A stretch of 64,000 bases of DNA. It comes from SABI01 sp963663665. Its GTDB lineage: Bacteria; Spirochaetota; Spirochaetia; Sphaerochaetales; Sphaerochaetaceae. Within the stretch, counting starts at the first letter, position 1, and every line of letters starts with the position of its first letter. Both the position numbers and the translations under genes were made by a program. The notes beneath the pieces are model-generated. The model saw only the letters and a list, made by a program, of their open reading frames with translations. It was not told where the DNA came from and searched no databases. Where the stretch lies: positions 491,659 through 555,658 of the forward strand of contig CAXXKP010000009.1 in NCBI GenBank assembly GCA_963663665.2, given 5' to 3'. This document shows, piece after piece, positions 8,762-17,945 of this stretch.

Positions 8762-9994
8762 ATGAGTATGAGTATATTTCAAGTAGCGAAACGCAACGTA
8801 AATAGAAATTTAAGGAGATCAATTCTCTCTGGTGTTGCGATTATGATCTCAAGCATGGCCATTGTCCTCTTGTTCGCTTTTCTAGGTGGAATGACACAAG
8901 ATATGAAAAATAACCTTACGACCTATTACACAGGTGATGTGAGGGTTCGTAACGCATCCTTTGGGGAGTTCGAACGTTATAACCCAATTCACCTAACAGT
9001 AAATGAGCAAGAGATTGCATCCGTATTACGTGAGGTTGAAGGAGTTACTACGTATGTACCAAGAATAAACATCCCTTCTTCTTTTTATATTAACGGTGGC
9101 ATGCAACCATCGATAGGAATCGGAGCCGATTTCGAGAAGGAGTCGAATTTTCAAAATCTCGACCTTATCTTGAAGGAAGGGAAATTACCATCTTCTGGAG
9201 CAAGAGAAATGCTTATTGGAGCACCCTTAGCAAAAGACCTTGGTGTCACTATTGGGGACTCGATAACAGTGATGAGCACAACAGCTGCAAGAGGAACCAA
9301 TGCAATCACTTTAAAGATTGTAGGACTGGCAGCTTTTCCAGTTGCAGCTCTTAATACACAGTATTATTGGACAGATATTGATACCGCTCGCTATTTTCTA
9401 AGAATGTCAGAGAATGATGCTCATGAAATTCTTATTCGAGCTGATGGTAATTTAAAAAAGATTTCAGCAACCATTCGAGAGCGCGTTGAACAAGAAACTC
9501 ATACTTTAGTAGATGCGGCTGCATTTGATGAGATATCTACAATGTTTGCACTCATGAAAATTGCTGAGGTCGCCTATTACTTTATTGGTGCCATTTTCCT
9601 ATTCCTCGGTTCTACGGTAATCATCAACACAACCATGATGGTTATTTATGAAAGAATGAGAGAAATCGGAACCCTTTCTGCATTAGGAATGAAAGGGAAA
9701 GAACTCATTCAACTCTTTTTTACCGAAGGTCTTATTATATCCTTTATATCTTCCTTAATTGGTGTGGTTGTAGGTTCTGTTATTATCGCCTATTTCTCTC
9801 GTGTAGGAGTTGATTTCACAGATGTTATGAGTGGGATTGACATGGAGATATCGAGTATTTTGTATCCTAAGTTCAGTCTATTTACAACAGTAGCCATCTT
9901 TTTCTATTCACTCGCTATCACGGCCATTGCAACATTCATCCCATCAAGAAAAGCTTCACGTATCGAAGTAGTTGAAGCTCTTCGATATGTGTAA
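8762..9994 (+). CDS. FtsX-like ABC transporter permease, third subunit
   Basis: The 410-residue protein has the same one-plus-three helix topology and an FtsX hallmark (NTTMMVIYERMREIGTLSALGMKG), but it is clearly distinct from the two neighbouring permeases. By analogy with LolC/LolE and other heterodimeric systems, it probably pairs with one of the two duplicated permeases around the shared ATPase. It starts 14 bases after the upstream stop with AAAGGAG, so it is in the same operon. Direct neighbours downstream are a LolA-like carrier and a predicted outer-membrane protein. This supports an outer-membrane lipoprotein or lipid trafficking role. Confidence 0.86.
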   Translation: MSMSIFQVAKRNVNRNLRRSILSGVAIMISSMAIVLLFAFLGGMTQDMKNNLTTYYTGDVRVRNASFGEFERYNPIHLTVNEQEIASVLREVEGVTTYVPRINIPSSFYINGGMQPSIGIGADFEKESNFQNLDLILKEGKLPSSGAREMLIGAPLAKDLGVTIGDSITVMSTTAARGTNAITLKIVGLAAFPVAALNTQYYWTDIDTARYFLRMSENDAHEILIRADGNLKKISATIRERVEQETHTLVDAAAFDEISTMFALMKIAEVAYYFIGAIFLFLGSTVIINTTMMVIYERMREIGTLSALGMKGKELIQLFFTEGLIISFISSLIGVVVGSVIIAYFSRVGVDFTDVMSGIDMEISSILYPKFSLFTTVAIFFYSLAITAIATFIPSRKASRIEVVEALRYV

Positions 9995-10008
9995 AAGGAA
10001 TTAAAATT

Positions 10009-10743
10009 ATGAAAAAAATTGTTATTACTTTGTTTTTATCGATGATCACCATCTCGCTTCTAAGTGCGATAACCCCAGTTGAAATTGTTCAGAAAATGGA
10101 TGACCTTGAAACCTTTGAAACGAGTTTCAGCAGTGGAGAAATTATCTCAAAAGACCGTTTTGGGGAGAAAAAAAGTACTTTTGAGGCGTATACAAGAGGA
10201 GCATACGATTCACTCATTGAATTTACCTCACTATCTGAAAAAGGGCAGAAAGTTCTACGTACTAACAGCGAACTCTACCTCTATTATCCAGATGCGAATG
10301 AACTCATCCGCTTAACTGGAGCTGCACTCAGACAATCTCTTTTAGGAAGTGATATCTCCTATGAAGATATGACTGGTGAAAAAGATACCTTAAGAGATTA
10401 TGATGTATCCTTAGATGGTTCTAAAACCATTTCAGGAAGAGATTGTTATGTATTACATCTTGTTGCAAAAACAAGAAAAGTCGCATATCCAAAACAGACT
10501 ATCTATGTGGATAAAGAGAATTATGTTGTAATGAGAGGCGAATACTCAACTTCATCAGATCGACTGCTAAAAGAAATTGATGTTCTCTCAACATTCAAAG
10601 TACAAGACAGAACTCTTCCTCAAGAGACAAGAATTGTAGATACACTAAAGAAAAACACATCTACAATCATGAAAATTAATTCTATCGAAATCAATGTACC
10701 ACTAGATGAAAATTTGTTCTCAATAGATTCTCTAACTTGGTAG
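10009..10743 (+). CDS. LolA-like outer-membrane lipoprotein-sorting protein
   Basis: The 244-residue protein has an N-terminal signal peptide (MKKIVITLFLSMITISLLSA). Next comes a domain typical of the outer-membrane lipoprotein-sorting (LolA/LolB-fold, DUF4292-like) family: an N-terminal helix IVQKMDDLETFETSF, then repeated strands such as RTNSELYLYYPDANELIRLTG and ISGRDCYVLHLVAKTR. These periplasmic half-barrels carry acylated proteins or lipids. The gene is embedded directly after the FtsX-type transporter subunits, as in operons where this family acts with a MacB/LolE-like pump. The exact cargo is unknown. Confidence 0.8.
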   Translation: MKKIVITLFLSMITISLLSAITPVEIVQKMDDLETFETSFSSGEIISKDRFGEKKSTFEAYTRGAYDSLIEFTSLSEKGQKVLRTNSELYLYYPDANELIRLTGAALRQSLLGSDISYEDMTGEKDTLRDYDVSLDGSKTISGRDCYVLHLVAKTRKVAYPKQTIYVDKENYVVMRGEYSTSSDRLLKEIDVLSTFKVQDRTLPQETRIVDTLKKNTSTIMKINSIEINVPLDENLFSIDSLTW

Positions 10744-10756
10744 AGGTTACATATAT

Positions 10757-11785
10757 ATGAAAAAGCTATTCATAATAATCTTGTTTGCTACTCTTCTTTT
10801 TGTACCATTATTTGCTGAGTTTAATCTTACAACAGAAGTTTCTCTTAATCATAATATTCTGCTCACAGAAGACACAGACCCTCTCTATTTTGAGAGTGGG
10901 AATGTTCTCATTAATCTTGACTCAGTTGGATTTAAGAATGTAAAGACAGATATGGGAGTTAATCTAACCTTTAACTCTAATTCTCCGAATCCTTCCTTCT
11001 CTCTCGATCATCTCACTATAAAAGCACGATTTCCTTCTTATAGACTCACTTTTGGAAAGACCCGCCTTGACTGGGGTGAAGGGAATCTTTTCAATGCGGG
11101 AAATGTTCTGTTCAATAGTACTTCCTATAGTGTTCCCTTATTAAATAATTCTGTAATACTAGAGAGAGAATGGCTAGGTGCAGTCACTATTCCCCTCTCA
11201 TCTTTTTCCTTCCTAGAGGGAGCAATCATTTTGCCTGATGATGGAGATGTAATGGGTCTAAAAGGGGGTATAAGATATTATAGTAGTGAAGGGAGTGTGA
11301 AAATTGATACGGGCATCTCAGCTGGTGGAGGAAATATTACACCTCACTTAAGTATTATGGGTAATATTGGCATTGACGCATCAATTTCTACTTCTTTTGG
11401 CTTACCAATGAACTCAGAAGCTCTTCCTGTTTTCAAAGAGAGTTGGAATATCACAGGGACTCTTTTTCATATCTTTTCATTCATGAGCCAAGATACGCTC
11501 TCAGTTAGAATAGAAATACTCTATGCACCATATGCTTCAGGTGAGGAACTCCCATTATTTTTATATCCATCTCTTCAATATGGATTTTCGAATGGGATAT
11601 CCCTTTATGCACAATCAATTGTCTCCCCTATAGATCTAAGTGCATCAATATCTCTTGGAGGGAGTTGGAATATATTTGAGGGGTTAACCATCAATTCTTT
11701 CATGCAAACCGCTATTGGAGATGATGATGATGTTTTTACATATGGTAATGTAGCCTTCTCAATTGGCCTTATATCTCTTTTTTAA
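10757..11785 (+). CDS. Predicted outer-membrane beta-barrel protein
   Basis: A signal peptide (MKKLFIIILFATLLFVPLFA) is followed by ~320 residues with alternating polar/hydrophobic strands and short Asn/Ser/Gly turns, ending in a hydrophobic strand with a terminal Phe (IGLISLF). These are classical features of an outer-membrane barrel. It is the last gene of the export operon and probably forms its outer-membrane component or recipient. Its stop overlaps by 17 bases the convergent gene on the other strand. I cannot assign it to a named family. Confidence 0.65.
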   Translation: MKKLFIIILFATLLFVPLFAEFNLTTEVSLNHNILLTEDTDPLYFESGNVLINLDSVGFKNVKTDMGVNLTFNSNSPNPSFSLDHLTIKARFPSYRLTFGKTRLDWGEGNLFNAGNVLFNSTSYSVPLLNNSVILEREWLGAVTIPLSSFSFLEGAIILPDDGDVMGLKGGIRYYSSEGSVKIDTGISAGGGNITPHLSIMGNIGIDASISTSFGLPMNSEALPVFKESWNITGTLFHIFSFMSQDTLSVRIEILYAPYASGEELPLFLYPSLQYGFSNGISLYAQSIVSPIDLSASISLGGSWNIFEGLTINSFMQTAIGDDDDVFTYGNVAFSIGLISLF

Positions 11786-14450
11786 GCCTAGCTATATAAA
11801 GAACTTTAAAATCTTCAAAGGAGATTGCTTTAGAGAACAAGTATCCTTGATAAGCAGCTGCTCCATGATTTGTAATCAAGGAAAGCTGCTCTTTTGTTTC
11901 TATTCCTTCAACAAAAGTGTAGATATCTAGTTCATGAGCCATAGTAAGAATCGCCTTCATAATCTTACCTTCACTCTTAGTTGGGTAGTTCTTTATAAAG
12001 GCTCTGTCTATTTTGATAATATCAATATCTAACATATTAAGGTAACTAAGAGAGGAGAACCCTGTTCCAAAATCATCAATTGCAATATTGATTCCTAGAT
12101 TATGAAGTTCAGCAAGTATCGAATTTGCTCGAGGGAGATCTTCAAGTAGCATTCTCTCTGTGAGTTCTAGAACGACTCTTCCATGATCAACGTGGTATTT
12201 CTCTAGCGTCCCCACGAGGTATGGTATAAGATATTCATTAAATAACATTGGAGGACATATATTCACTGAGAGAAAGAAATCTTCATCTTCAGGTTTAAGT
12301 TCAGCAATATATTGAATAGCTGTCTCTATCACATAAAAATCGATAGATTGTTCAAGATGGTGTCGCTCAATAATAGGTATAAACTCATTAGGGTGGATAT
12401 CACCTAACTCGTTATCGTTCCATCTTACAAGGGCTTCCCCTCCTATGATAGTATCATCTTTTAATCCAACTATAGGTTGGATGAAAACTTCTATTTTATT
12501 ATTTTTAAGAGCAGAAGGAATCTTATTAAGTATTGAGTAGTACCTTAAAAGTGATTTATTCACTGAATTGTCATAGATAAGAACTCCTTGATGATTAAAA
12601 TGAAGCTGTGCTGCTAATGCCATTCGAGACTCCAGAATGAGTGTAGCTATCGATTTATCCTTCTCATAAATTGAGAGACCACATTGGTAGGTAAGTATCT
12701 TTTTCTTATTTTCTACACCAAATGGAGTTGCAAAAATGTCTGCCAATCTCTCTATTTTATCATGTAGTTCATTTCCATCACTTGATATAGTGATAAGGTA
12801 GGTATCTGGAGAGTATTTAAACAGAAGTTCATCAGTTTTCAGAAAAGAAATGAGTACATCTCTGATCAAAGCACCAGATTGATGATGTTGTGCATGAGTA
12901 TATTGTGCCTCTAATAGATCAAGATTGGTAAGCTTCAAATACATAATAGCACTCAAATTATGAAGCGGAAGCAAATCGGTAATCTTTTTAATCGGATACC
13001 TATCTACAGGAGTAATCTCATTTTTATTTTCTAACACATACATATCAAAAGACTCGCGAGAGATATTCTGTGGATCCGATAAAAGTTGTACTAAGTAGAG
13101 AAGATCTTTGCGGTTATTAAAAACTGAATTCATCAACATGTGGCAAAGTGTGAAGGAGTGCTTTGAGTGAATCCACACAAAATTATCATAGGAGATAACT
13201 TGTTTCTTGTTCTTTTGGCTCAAATTCTTTTTGCCTTCTCGTTCATTCTGTGGAAAATCAAGGAGTTCAATCTCTGCTTTATCCATTAATAGCTCTTCTT
13301 CAGTATATCCTGTAAGGAGTTCTGCAGCATAATTAGAATACGTAACAACCCTTGAAGGTTTTCGTATCAAAACTCCATCATGTGATTGATCACTAATTAG
13401 TTTACTGATTACAATCAATTCTTGGTCATTCTTTCTGAAGTATACAAGAAGACTAATTATTACGCTGCCAAAAAGTATTACAAGAGCAATAATATATCTT
13501 AAAGACTCATTTTGAAGTAGAAATGAACTTTGAATAAGTTCTACATTCTCCATGGAGAAACTACTTATAACGGTAAAATAGTGGCTATTCTCCTCATAGT
13601 TTTGATACATTCTCTCAAATGGATTTATTGCATTATATTGGTAGAAAACATTATCTACAATTATATTCCCCTTTTTATTTTTGTTAATACTATTCCACAC
13701 TTGAGGATACATTATTGAATAGTTTGTCATTTTAATATCGTTCTGAATAGATTTAAATTTATTCAGGATTTCTAGAATCCTACCATTCGCATCAACAACC
13801 GTAAAGGTAAAGACTTGAGAATGATTCTTTAAAAAATCCTCAATTGGAGGAAGAAGATCTTTGGCTTGTACAATAAAAACGATCACCCCTTTTACTTCTG
13901 TTTCATCCATTACTGGACTTGCGAGTAGGATCATTTGCTCATACACGTGAGTTACCGGATTTTCAATAAATGAGACTGGATGAATATACATTCCTGTTTT
14001 CTCTAGGTTCTTTACCTCATAGAGAAGCTTTTGGGAGGTGATATTATATTGGTTTAAATCAAAGGCATTAATAGTACTCCCTTGTTGAGGAGTTATAAGG
14101 GTTCGATCACCATCAAAGCCAAATAAGCCTATGTATTGTACTTTCGGTTGATTTTCGAGAACAGATTGGAAAAACAATGAGATCATACTTTCATATTCAT
14201 TCTCATTTGAAAAGAAAAGATCTAAAGAATGACTTGATTTAACGAAGTCAATGATTTGACTATAAAAAGTAAATTCTTTTTGAGTCGAATTCTCTATATA
14301 ATCTAAATGGATTTGATGTTCTTTTCCAATCTGTTCAAGAATTAATCTCTCTTCAATATTCACAAGGTGATTATAAAAAAGTAAAAAAAGTATCGCTAAA
14401 GGGGAAAAGACTAATATTCTGCGAAGAATCGCCTTAAAGCCATTACTCAT
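11769..14450 (-). CDS. Membrane sensor c-di-GMP phosphodiesterase (PAS, degenerate GGDEF, EAL)
   Basis: The protein has 893 residues. A transmembrane helix at about 8-30 and another at about 318-338 flank a ~280-residue extracytoplasmic sensor domain (dCACHE-like by layout). A PAS domain follows (about 345-450), then a GGDEF-like domain that lacks the GGDEF loop, and a C-terminal EAL domain (about 640-890). The EAL catalytic set looks intact: EALVRW, ELTERM and DDFGTGFSSLSYL are all present, so it should hydrolyse c-di-GMP to pGpG. The GGDEF remnant probably acts as a regulatory GTP-binding or structural unit. It should link an external signal to motility or biofilm control. Confidence 0.9.
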   Translation of the reverse strand: MSNGFKAILRRILVFSPLAILFLLFYNHLVNIEERLILEQIGKEHQIHLDYIENSTQKEFTFYSQIIDFVKSSHSLDLFFSNENEYESMISLFFQSVLENQPKVQYIGLFGFDGDRTLITPQQGSTINAFDLNQYNITSQKLLYEVKNLEKTGMYIHPVSFIENPVTHVYEQMILLASPVMDETEVKGVIVFIVQAKDLLPPIEDFLKNHSQVFTFTVVDANGRILEILNKFKSIQNDIKMTNYSIMYPQVWNSINKNKKGNIIVDNVFYQYNAINPFERMYQNYEENSHYFTVISSFSMENVELIQSSFLLQNESLRYIIALVILFGSVIISLLVYFRKNDQELIVISKLISDQSHDGVLIRKPSRVVTYSNYAAELLTGYTEEELLMDKAEIELLDFPQNEREGKKNLSQKNKKQVISYDNFVWIHSKHSFTLCHMLMNSVFNNRKDLLYLVQLLSDPQNISRESFDMYVLENKNEITPVDRYPIKKITDLLPLHNLSAIMYLKLTNLDLLEAQYTHAQHHQSGALIRDVLISFLKTDELLFKYSPDTYLITISSDGNELHDKIERLADIFATPFGVENKKKILTYQCGLSIYEKDKSIATLILESRMALAAQLHFNHQGVLIYDNSVNKSLLRYYSILNKIPSALKNNKIEVFIQPIVGLKDDTIIGGEALVRWNDNELGDIHPNEFIPIIERHHLEQSIDFYVIETAIQYIAELKPEDEDFFLSVNICPPMLFNEYLIPYLVGTLEKYHVDHGRVVLELTERMLLEDLPRANSILAELHNLGINIAIDDFGTGFSSLSYLNMLDIDIIKIDRAFIKNYPTKSEGKIMKAILTMAHELDIYTFVEGIETKEQLSLITNHGAAAYQGYLFSKAISFEDFKVLYIARLKKEI

Positions 14451-14498
14451 CGTACTTTGAGCATACTACAAAAATTAGGCAAAAACAACCACAGATGA

Positions 14499-14565
14499 CA
14501 TATGCCTAAATAAGGAGGAGTAATAAAAATAATCTTTCTATCTTGTTTATAAAAATAGGCATATG
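14499..14565. promoter_or_regulatory. Spaced inverted repeat upstream of MFS gene
   Basis: CATATGCCTA (14499-14508) and its exact complement TAGGCATATG (14556-14565) flank 47 bases containing an AGGAGGAG tract with no start codon after it. The second arm ends 5 bases before the MFS GTG. Such an arrangement could be a two-site operator between the divergent phosphodiesterase and MFS genes, or an RNA fold that hides the MFS start. Confidence 0.4.
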
Positions 14566-14570
14566 ATAGA

Positions 14571-15749
14571 GTGAGAAATCATTTTATAAGGATAATCAGC
14601 ATGTCACCAATTCTACTATTTGCGCTCTTTTTTTTCTTCTCAGTCTCCTACAATATGTTAGGACCACTTGCTACAAATATTATGAATACAACAGGGATAA
14701 GTCTTACTCAAAGCGGATTCTTATTAAGTAGCCAGCAAATAGGGGCTATTGTCTCTATGGCACTTCTTTTTATCTTTCAGAAAAAACTGAAACAATCTTT
14801 TATTATGACGGCGGGGTATATTGCTATTATTGTAGCATTCTTAGGAATCACTTTTGACCAGCACACTCTAATATTATTTTCAGGGTATGTAGTATTAGGA
14901 GTTGGAGCATTCCTTGTCGATAGTGGGTCAAATAGCTTTATCGCGAGTAATTTTTTTGAAAAAAGAGCTCTCTATATTCCTCTATTACACTTTATGTATA
15001 GCGCTGGTGCCATAGTCACCGGGTATATTGTTCTCCCTTTTAAAAATCGTTCTTGGCCTTTTGCATATGGTAGTGTAGCCGCTGTTTTGCTCATCTTGCT
15101 GATAGCTCAAAGAATTACTTCTAAGAGAGTGAAAACGGATGCCACAGAAGAGAGAGAACAGGGTCCTATTAAAGAATTGCTAAGTGACCCCGCGTTCATC
15201 CTCTATACGCTTGTTATTATGTTTTACATGGGTAGTCAGATAATATGTTCAGCGTGGATTCCTGTATATGTGGAACAAGAACTTAAACAAAGCGCAGCAA
15301 TTACGGGAACTTCTCTTACCGTTTTTTGGGTTGGAACTGCCCTGTCAAGATTAATTATTGGGCCTATACTTAATAAAGGTGCTAAACCATTTACCATTTC
15401 GATCTGGGGAATGGTTCTAGCAGGATTCTCTCTTATTATGGCGACAATGGGTTCTACTCACATTATTAGTGTATTGTTTTTCACATTCCTGTGTGGACTT
15501 TTCGCTGGAGCAACCATTCCAATGTATATTGTAGTATGCTCGACATGGTATCCCAATAATACAACATTTATTTCGCTTTCTTACATTTTATCAGGAACGA
15601 TAGGACGTATGATATTCCCATTTTTAGTCACATTTATTGCAAGTTTCTCGTCTCTTCACCTCTCTCTTGCTTTATCGAGTAGTATGCTTTTTATAAGTGC
15701 ACTGTTTATTCTCATCGTGAAAAGGAAAACTACTTCTCGCCCTAATTAA
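14571..15749 (+). CDS. Major facilitator superfamily transporter
   Basis: The protein has about 12 hydrophobic helices in 392 residues and a charged loop after helix 6 (RITSKRVKTDATEEREQGPIK), the usual 6+6 MFS layout. Helix texts such as GYVVLGVGAFLVDSGSNSFIA resemble sugar/fucose-type members. The start is uncertain: the GTG at 14571 gives a basic N-terminus (MRNHFIRII), whereas the ATG at 14601 has AAGGA 8 bases upstream but begins directly in the first helix. The substrate cannot be inferred. The next gene on the same strand is the split yjbQ, 24 bases downstream. Confidence 0.8.
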   Translation: MRNHFIRIISMSPILLFALFFFFSVSYNMLGPLATNIMNTTGISLTQSGFLLSSQQIGAIVSMALLFIFQKKLKQSFIMTAGYIAIIVAFLGITFDQHTLILFSGYVVLGVGAFLVDSGSNSFIASNFFEKRALYIPLLHFMYSAGAIVTGYIVLPFKNRSWPFAYGSVAAVLLILLIAQRITSKRVKTDATEEREQGPIKELLSDPAFILYTLVIMFYMGSQIICSAWIPVYVEQELKQSAAITGTSLTVFWVGTALSRLIIGPILNKGAKPFTISIWGMVLAGFSLIMATMGSTHIISVLFFTFLCGLFAGATIPMYIVVCSTWYPNNTTFISLSYILSGTIGRMIFPFLVTFIASFSSLHLSLALSSSMLFISALFILIVKRKTTSRPN

Positions 15750-15773
15750 TAGATTTCATGATATGATTACTTT

Positions 15774-15905
15774 ATGAAAACATATAGAAAAGAGTTAGTA
15801 TTTCATCTTAATACTAGGCGTGGTCTGGTGAATATCACGCAAAAAGTGCGTGAAGCTATCAAAGAGAGCAAAGTAAAAGATGGGCTTGCCTTGGTAAATA
15901 CGTAG
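15774..15905 (+). pseudogene. yjbQ: 5' part of host yjbQ, truncated by integration
   Basis: The frame starts MKTYRKELVF, runs through NITQKVREAIKES to LALVN and then hits TAG seven bases beyond the integration core (43 codons). It matches the N-terminus of the UPF0047/YjbQ family and of the intact element-borne copy at 17454-17870. Joining base 15898 to base 34674 gives GTA AAC GCT ATG CAC, continues in frame through the fragment ending at 34965, and rebuilds a 138-codon yjbQ of exactly the family length. The host gene is therefore interrupted, not lost. Confidence 0.9.
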
Positions 15906-17451
15906 GAAAACTAGTAACTCCGGCTTCGTCTAAATAGAAGTCTATAACCTGGTCTAGAATTGCCCTTATTTCGAACTTCCATGGGTTAGCAGGATCATTG
16001 GTTTTCTCTACATAGACTCCTAGCCTATTCCCCTTTCTATCTTTTCCAGAAAACGCATATTCAATTAGTTTTCTTTGCTTTTCAAATGGAGCAGCAAGCA
16101 TTTTATCGATTGCTTTTTTGCTAGGATGTTTTAATATATCAACAAGAACACGACCAGCAAATAGACTTTGTTTTTTAATTTGAGCTACATCTGGGACAGT
16201 TTCGAGATCTTGTTCCAAAATATATATACTCTCCTGCAAAGACTTTAATTGCTCTCTAAAACTTTTAATCTGCTTTGTTACCTCATCATCGGATAATGCT
16301 CCAATCGCGGCTAACTTTACAAGTCTATCTCTCTGTTGAATAACTATTTTTTTCTTATCCTCTAAATGAGTCAAATCATCATGCATTTGATTAATCTTAG
16401 AAAAATCAGGAATTGCTTTCTGCATTGCCTTCTCAATTCTCTCTACATCTCCAAATGTTTGTAGAAGAGCAGTTATAACAGCCTCGCCTAGAGCTTTTGC
16501 AGGGATAAAGCTATTAACAGTACATTCATTCTTTCGTTGGCGAGGGTGCCTATAATACTGCGTCTTCCCATGATTTGTCTGTCCCATCAAAGCATATCCA
16601 CAATGCTTACAAAATACCATTCGAGAAAGTAAGTACTGATATTTCATTTCTCCATGGTGGTATGTTTTATTAGCCTGTGCTTGTTTCTTAATGGCGAGGA
16701 TAGTTTCTCTATCGAGTAATGGGGGAATCTGTATAGAGACGGTTTCATTAATATTTAGTTTTGGAGCCTTAAAGCTGATTTCATATTCTGACCCCGATCT
16801 TTTTGTAAGGATTTTCCAAAGATTAGTAAAATTCATCCCTAGAACTTTTGATATCTCAACAAGAGATTCTCCATTAAGATATTCTCTGGCTGCCCACTCG
16901 ATATTTTTCTTCTTTTCAGAATCTATTCCCCATTGATTTGTCTCTTTATCATATGTTCTTCCATGAGGGATTTTCCCGCCTGTGGGGATCCCCCTTCTCG
17001 CTTTTTCTATCCGGTTGGTGATAGACTTCAGACTCTGTTGTCTAGCTTGTAATTCCCCTACTTCTGCGCTCATACCAAGAATAAAATTATGTTCAGGATT
17101 ATATAAATCATATTCCATGGTACCTACAAAAAACCTAATCCCATGTTTACGAAGTACATTCAATCCTTCTTTAGATTTTAAATTATCCCTTGACCATCTA
17201 CTAGCATCACAGACGATAACAGCATCAAATTTATCTTTGGATGAATCGTGTAGCAATCGTTCTAGCTTTACTCTCTCTATATCAGGGGTTGCATGTTCCT
17301 GTCCAGAATAAACCAAGCAATTATCTGGTATAACTCCATCTAATGATTTCACATATTGTCGTATCTGCGCATTTTGCGTACGTAATGATTCACCTTTGTT
17401 AGCTTGCTTCTCTGTTGAGACCCTAATCAATGGAGCAAATCGTAATAGCAT
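15859..17451 (-). CDS. Large serine recombinase (site-specific integrase)
   Basis: The protein has 530 residues. The N-terminal catalytic domain has the nucleophile Ser in APLIRVSTEKQ, with Arg residues in CDASRWSRDN and the E-helix stretch MSAEVGELQARQQSLK. A recombinase domain follows, then a zinc ribbon (FCKHCGYAL ... RKNEC), then a coiled coil (about residues 365-420), which is the standard large serine integrase order. The gene sits at the left junction of the element. About its last 12 codons are host yjbQ DNA read in reverse. In the circular form the tail would be different, reading LLRKTSNTIYILIES and ending at 34610. It starts 2 bases after the element-borne yjbQ stop, so both are in one operon. 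Confidence 0.93.
   Translation of the reverse strand: MLLRFAPLIRVSTEKQANKGESLRTQNAQIRQYVKSLDGVIPDNCLVYSGQEHATPDIERVKLERLLHDSSKDKFDAVIVCDASRWSRDNLKSKEGLNVLRKHGIRFFVGTMEYDLYNPEHNFILGMSAEVGELQARQQSLKSITNRIEKARRGIPTGGKIPHGRTYDKETNQWGIDSEKKKNIEWAAREYLNGESLVEISKVLGMNFTNLWKILTKRSGSEYEISFKAPKLNINETVSIQIPPLLDRETILAIKKQAQANKTYHHGEMKYQYLLSRMVFCKHCGYALMGQTNHGKTQYYRHPRQRKNECTVNSFIPAKALGEAVITALLQTFGDVERIEKAMQKAIPDFSKINQMHDDLTHLEDKKKIVIQQRDRLVKLAAIGALSDDEVTKQIKSFREQLKSLQESIYILEQDLETVPDVAQIKKQSLFAGRVLVDILKHPSKKAIDKMLAAPFEKQRKLIEYAFSGKDRKGNRLGVYVEKTNDPANPWKFEIRAILDQVIDFYLDEAGVTSFPTYLPRQAHLLLCSL
15891..15918 (+). other. attL junction of the yjbQ-targeting element
   Basis: Host yjbQ sequence CTTGCCTTG leads into the core GTAAA (15894-15898). 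The element sequence then includes the arm AGGAAAACTAGTAAC (15904-15918). This 15-base arm is the exact reverse complement of the arm at the other end (34652-34666). Recombining the ends gives a 42-bp attP of two 15-bp perfect inverted arms around TAGTAAATACGT, centred on AA. Confidence 0.85.
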
Positions 17452-17453
17452 AA

Positions 17454-17870
17454 TTATTCCCCTATGATTTTTACTAAAACTCGTTTACTTCTTTTCCCAT
17501 CAAACTCACCATAGAAGATCTGTTCCCATGGGCCAAAGTCCAAGTTCCCTTGAGTTATTGCAACAACGACCTCTCTGCCCATAACAGAACGTTTTAAGTG
17601 AGCATCTGCATTATCTTCGTATCCGTTATGGCGGTATTGGCTATATGGTTTCTCAGGTGCTAATTTTTCTAACCATTGTTCGAAGTCTTGGTGCAATCCC
17701 GATTCATCATCGTTGATGAAGACACTAGCAGTAATATGCATCGCATTTACAAGTATTATGCCTTCTTTGATCCCACTCTCGGAAAGGCATTCTTTCACTT
17801 GAGGGGTTATGTTGATGTATTTCCTTCTCTCTTTCGTTTCAAATACCAATTCTTTCCGGTACGATTTCAT
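17454..17870 (-). CDS. yjbQ: Intact YjbQ/UPF0047 protein carried by the element
   Basis: The 138-residue protein has the full family signature: MHITASVFINDDESGL, HNGYEDNADAHLK and WEQIFYGEFDGKR. The conserved His and Asp/Glu residues form the presumed active site. Some YjbQ proteins have been reported to show thiamine-phosphate synthase activity, but the physiological role is unsettled. It is the same length as the disrupted host copy and nearly identical to it from LVNAMHITA onward, more divergent before. The att region is recoded with synonymous changes (GTAAATGCGATGCAT against GTAAACGCTATGCAC). It lies between the resolvase and integrase genes and probably replaces the function the element destroys. 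Confidence 0.9.
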   Translation of the reverse strand: MKSYRKELVFETKERRKYINITPQVKECLSESGIKEGIILVNAMHITASVFINDDESGLHQDFEQWLEKLAPEKPYSQYRHNGYEDNADAHLKRSVMGREVVVAITQGNLDFGPWEQIFYGEFDGKRSKRVLVKIIGE

Positions 17871-17945
17871 AGTAAATTCTCCTTATATTCTTATGTTCCT
17901 ACTGAGGTTGACAATCATGCAAGTTTATTTAGATCTATTTTGATG

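Noticed and set aside
10079..10315. Second-frame ORF inside the LolA-like gene
   Set aside because: Lies entirely within a well-supported gene in another frame; shadow ORF.
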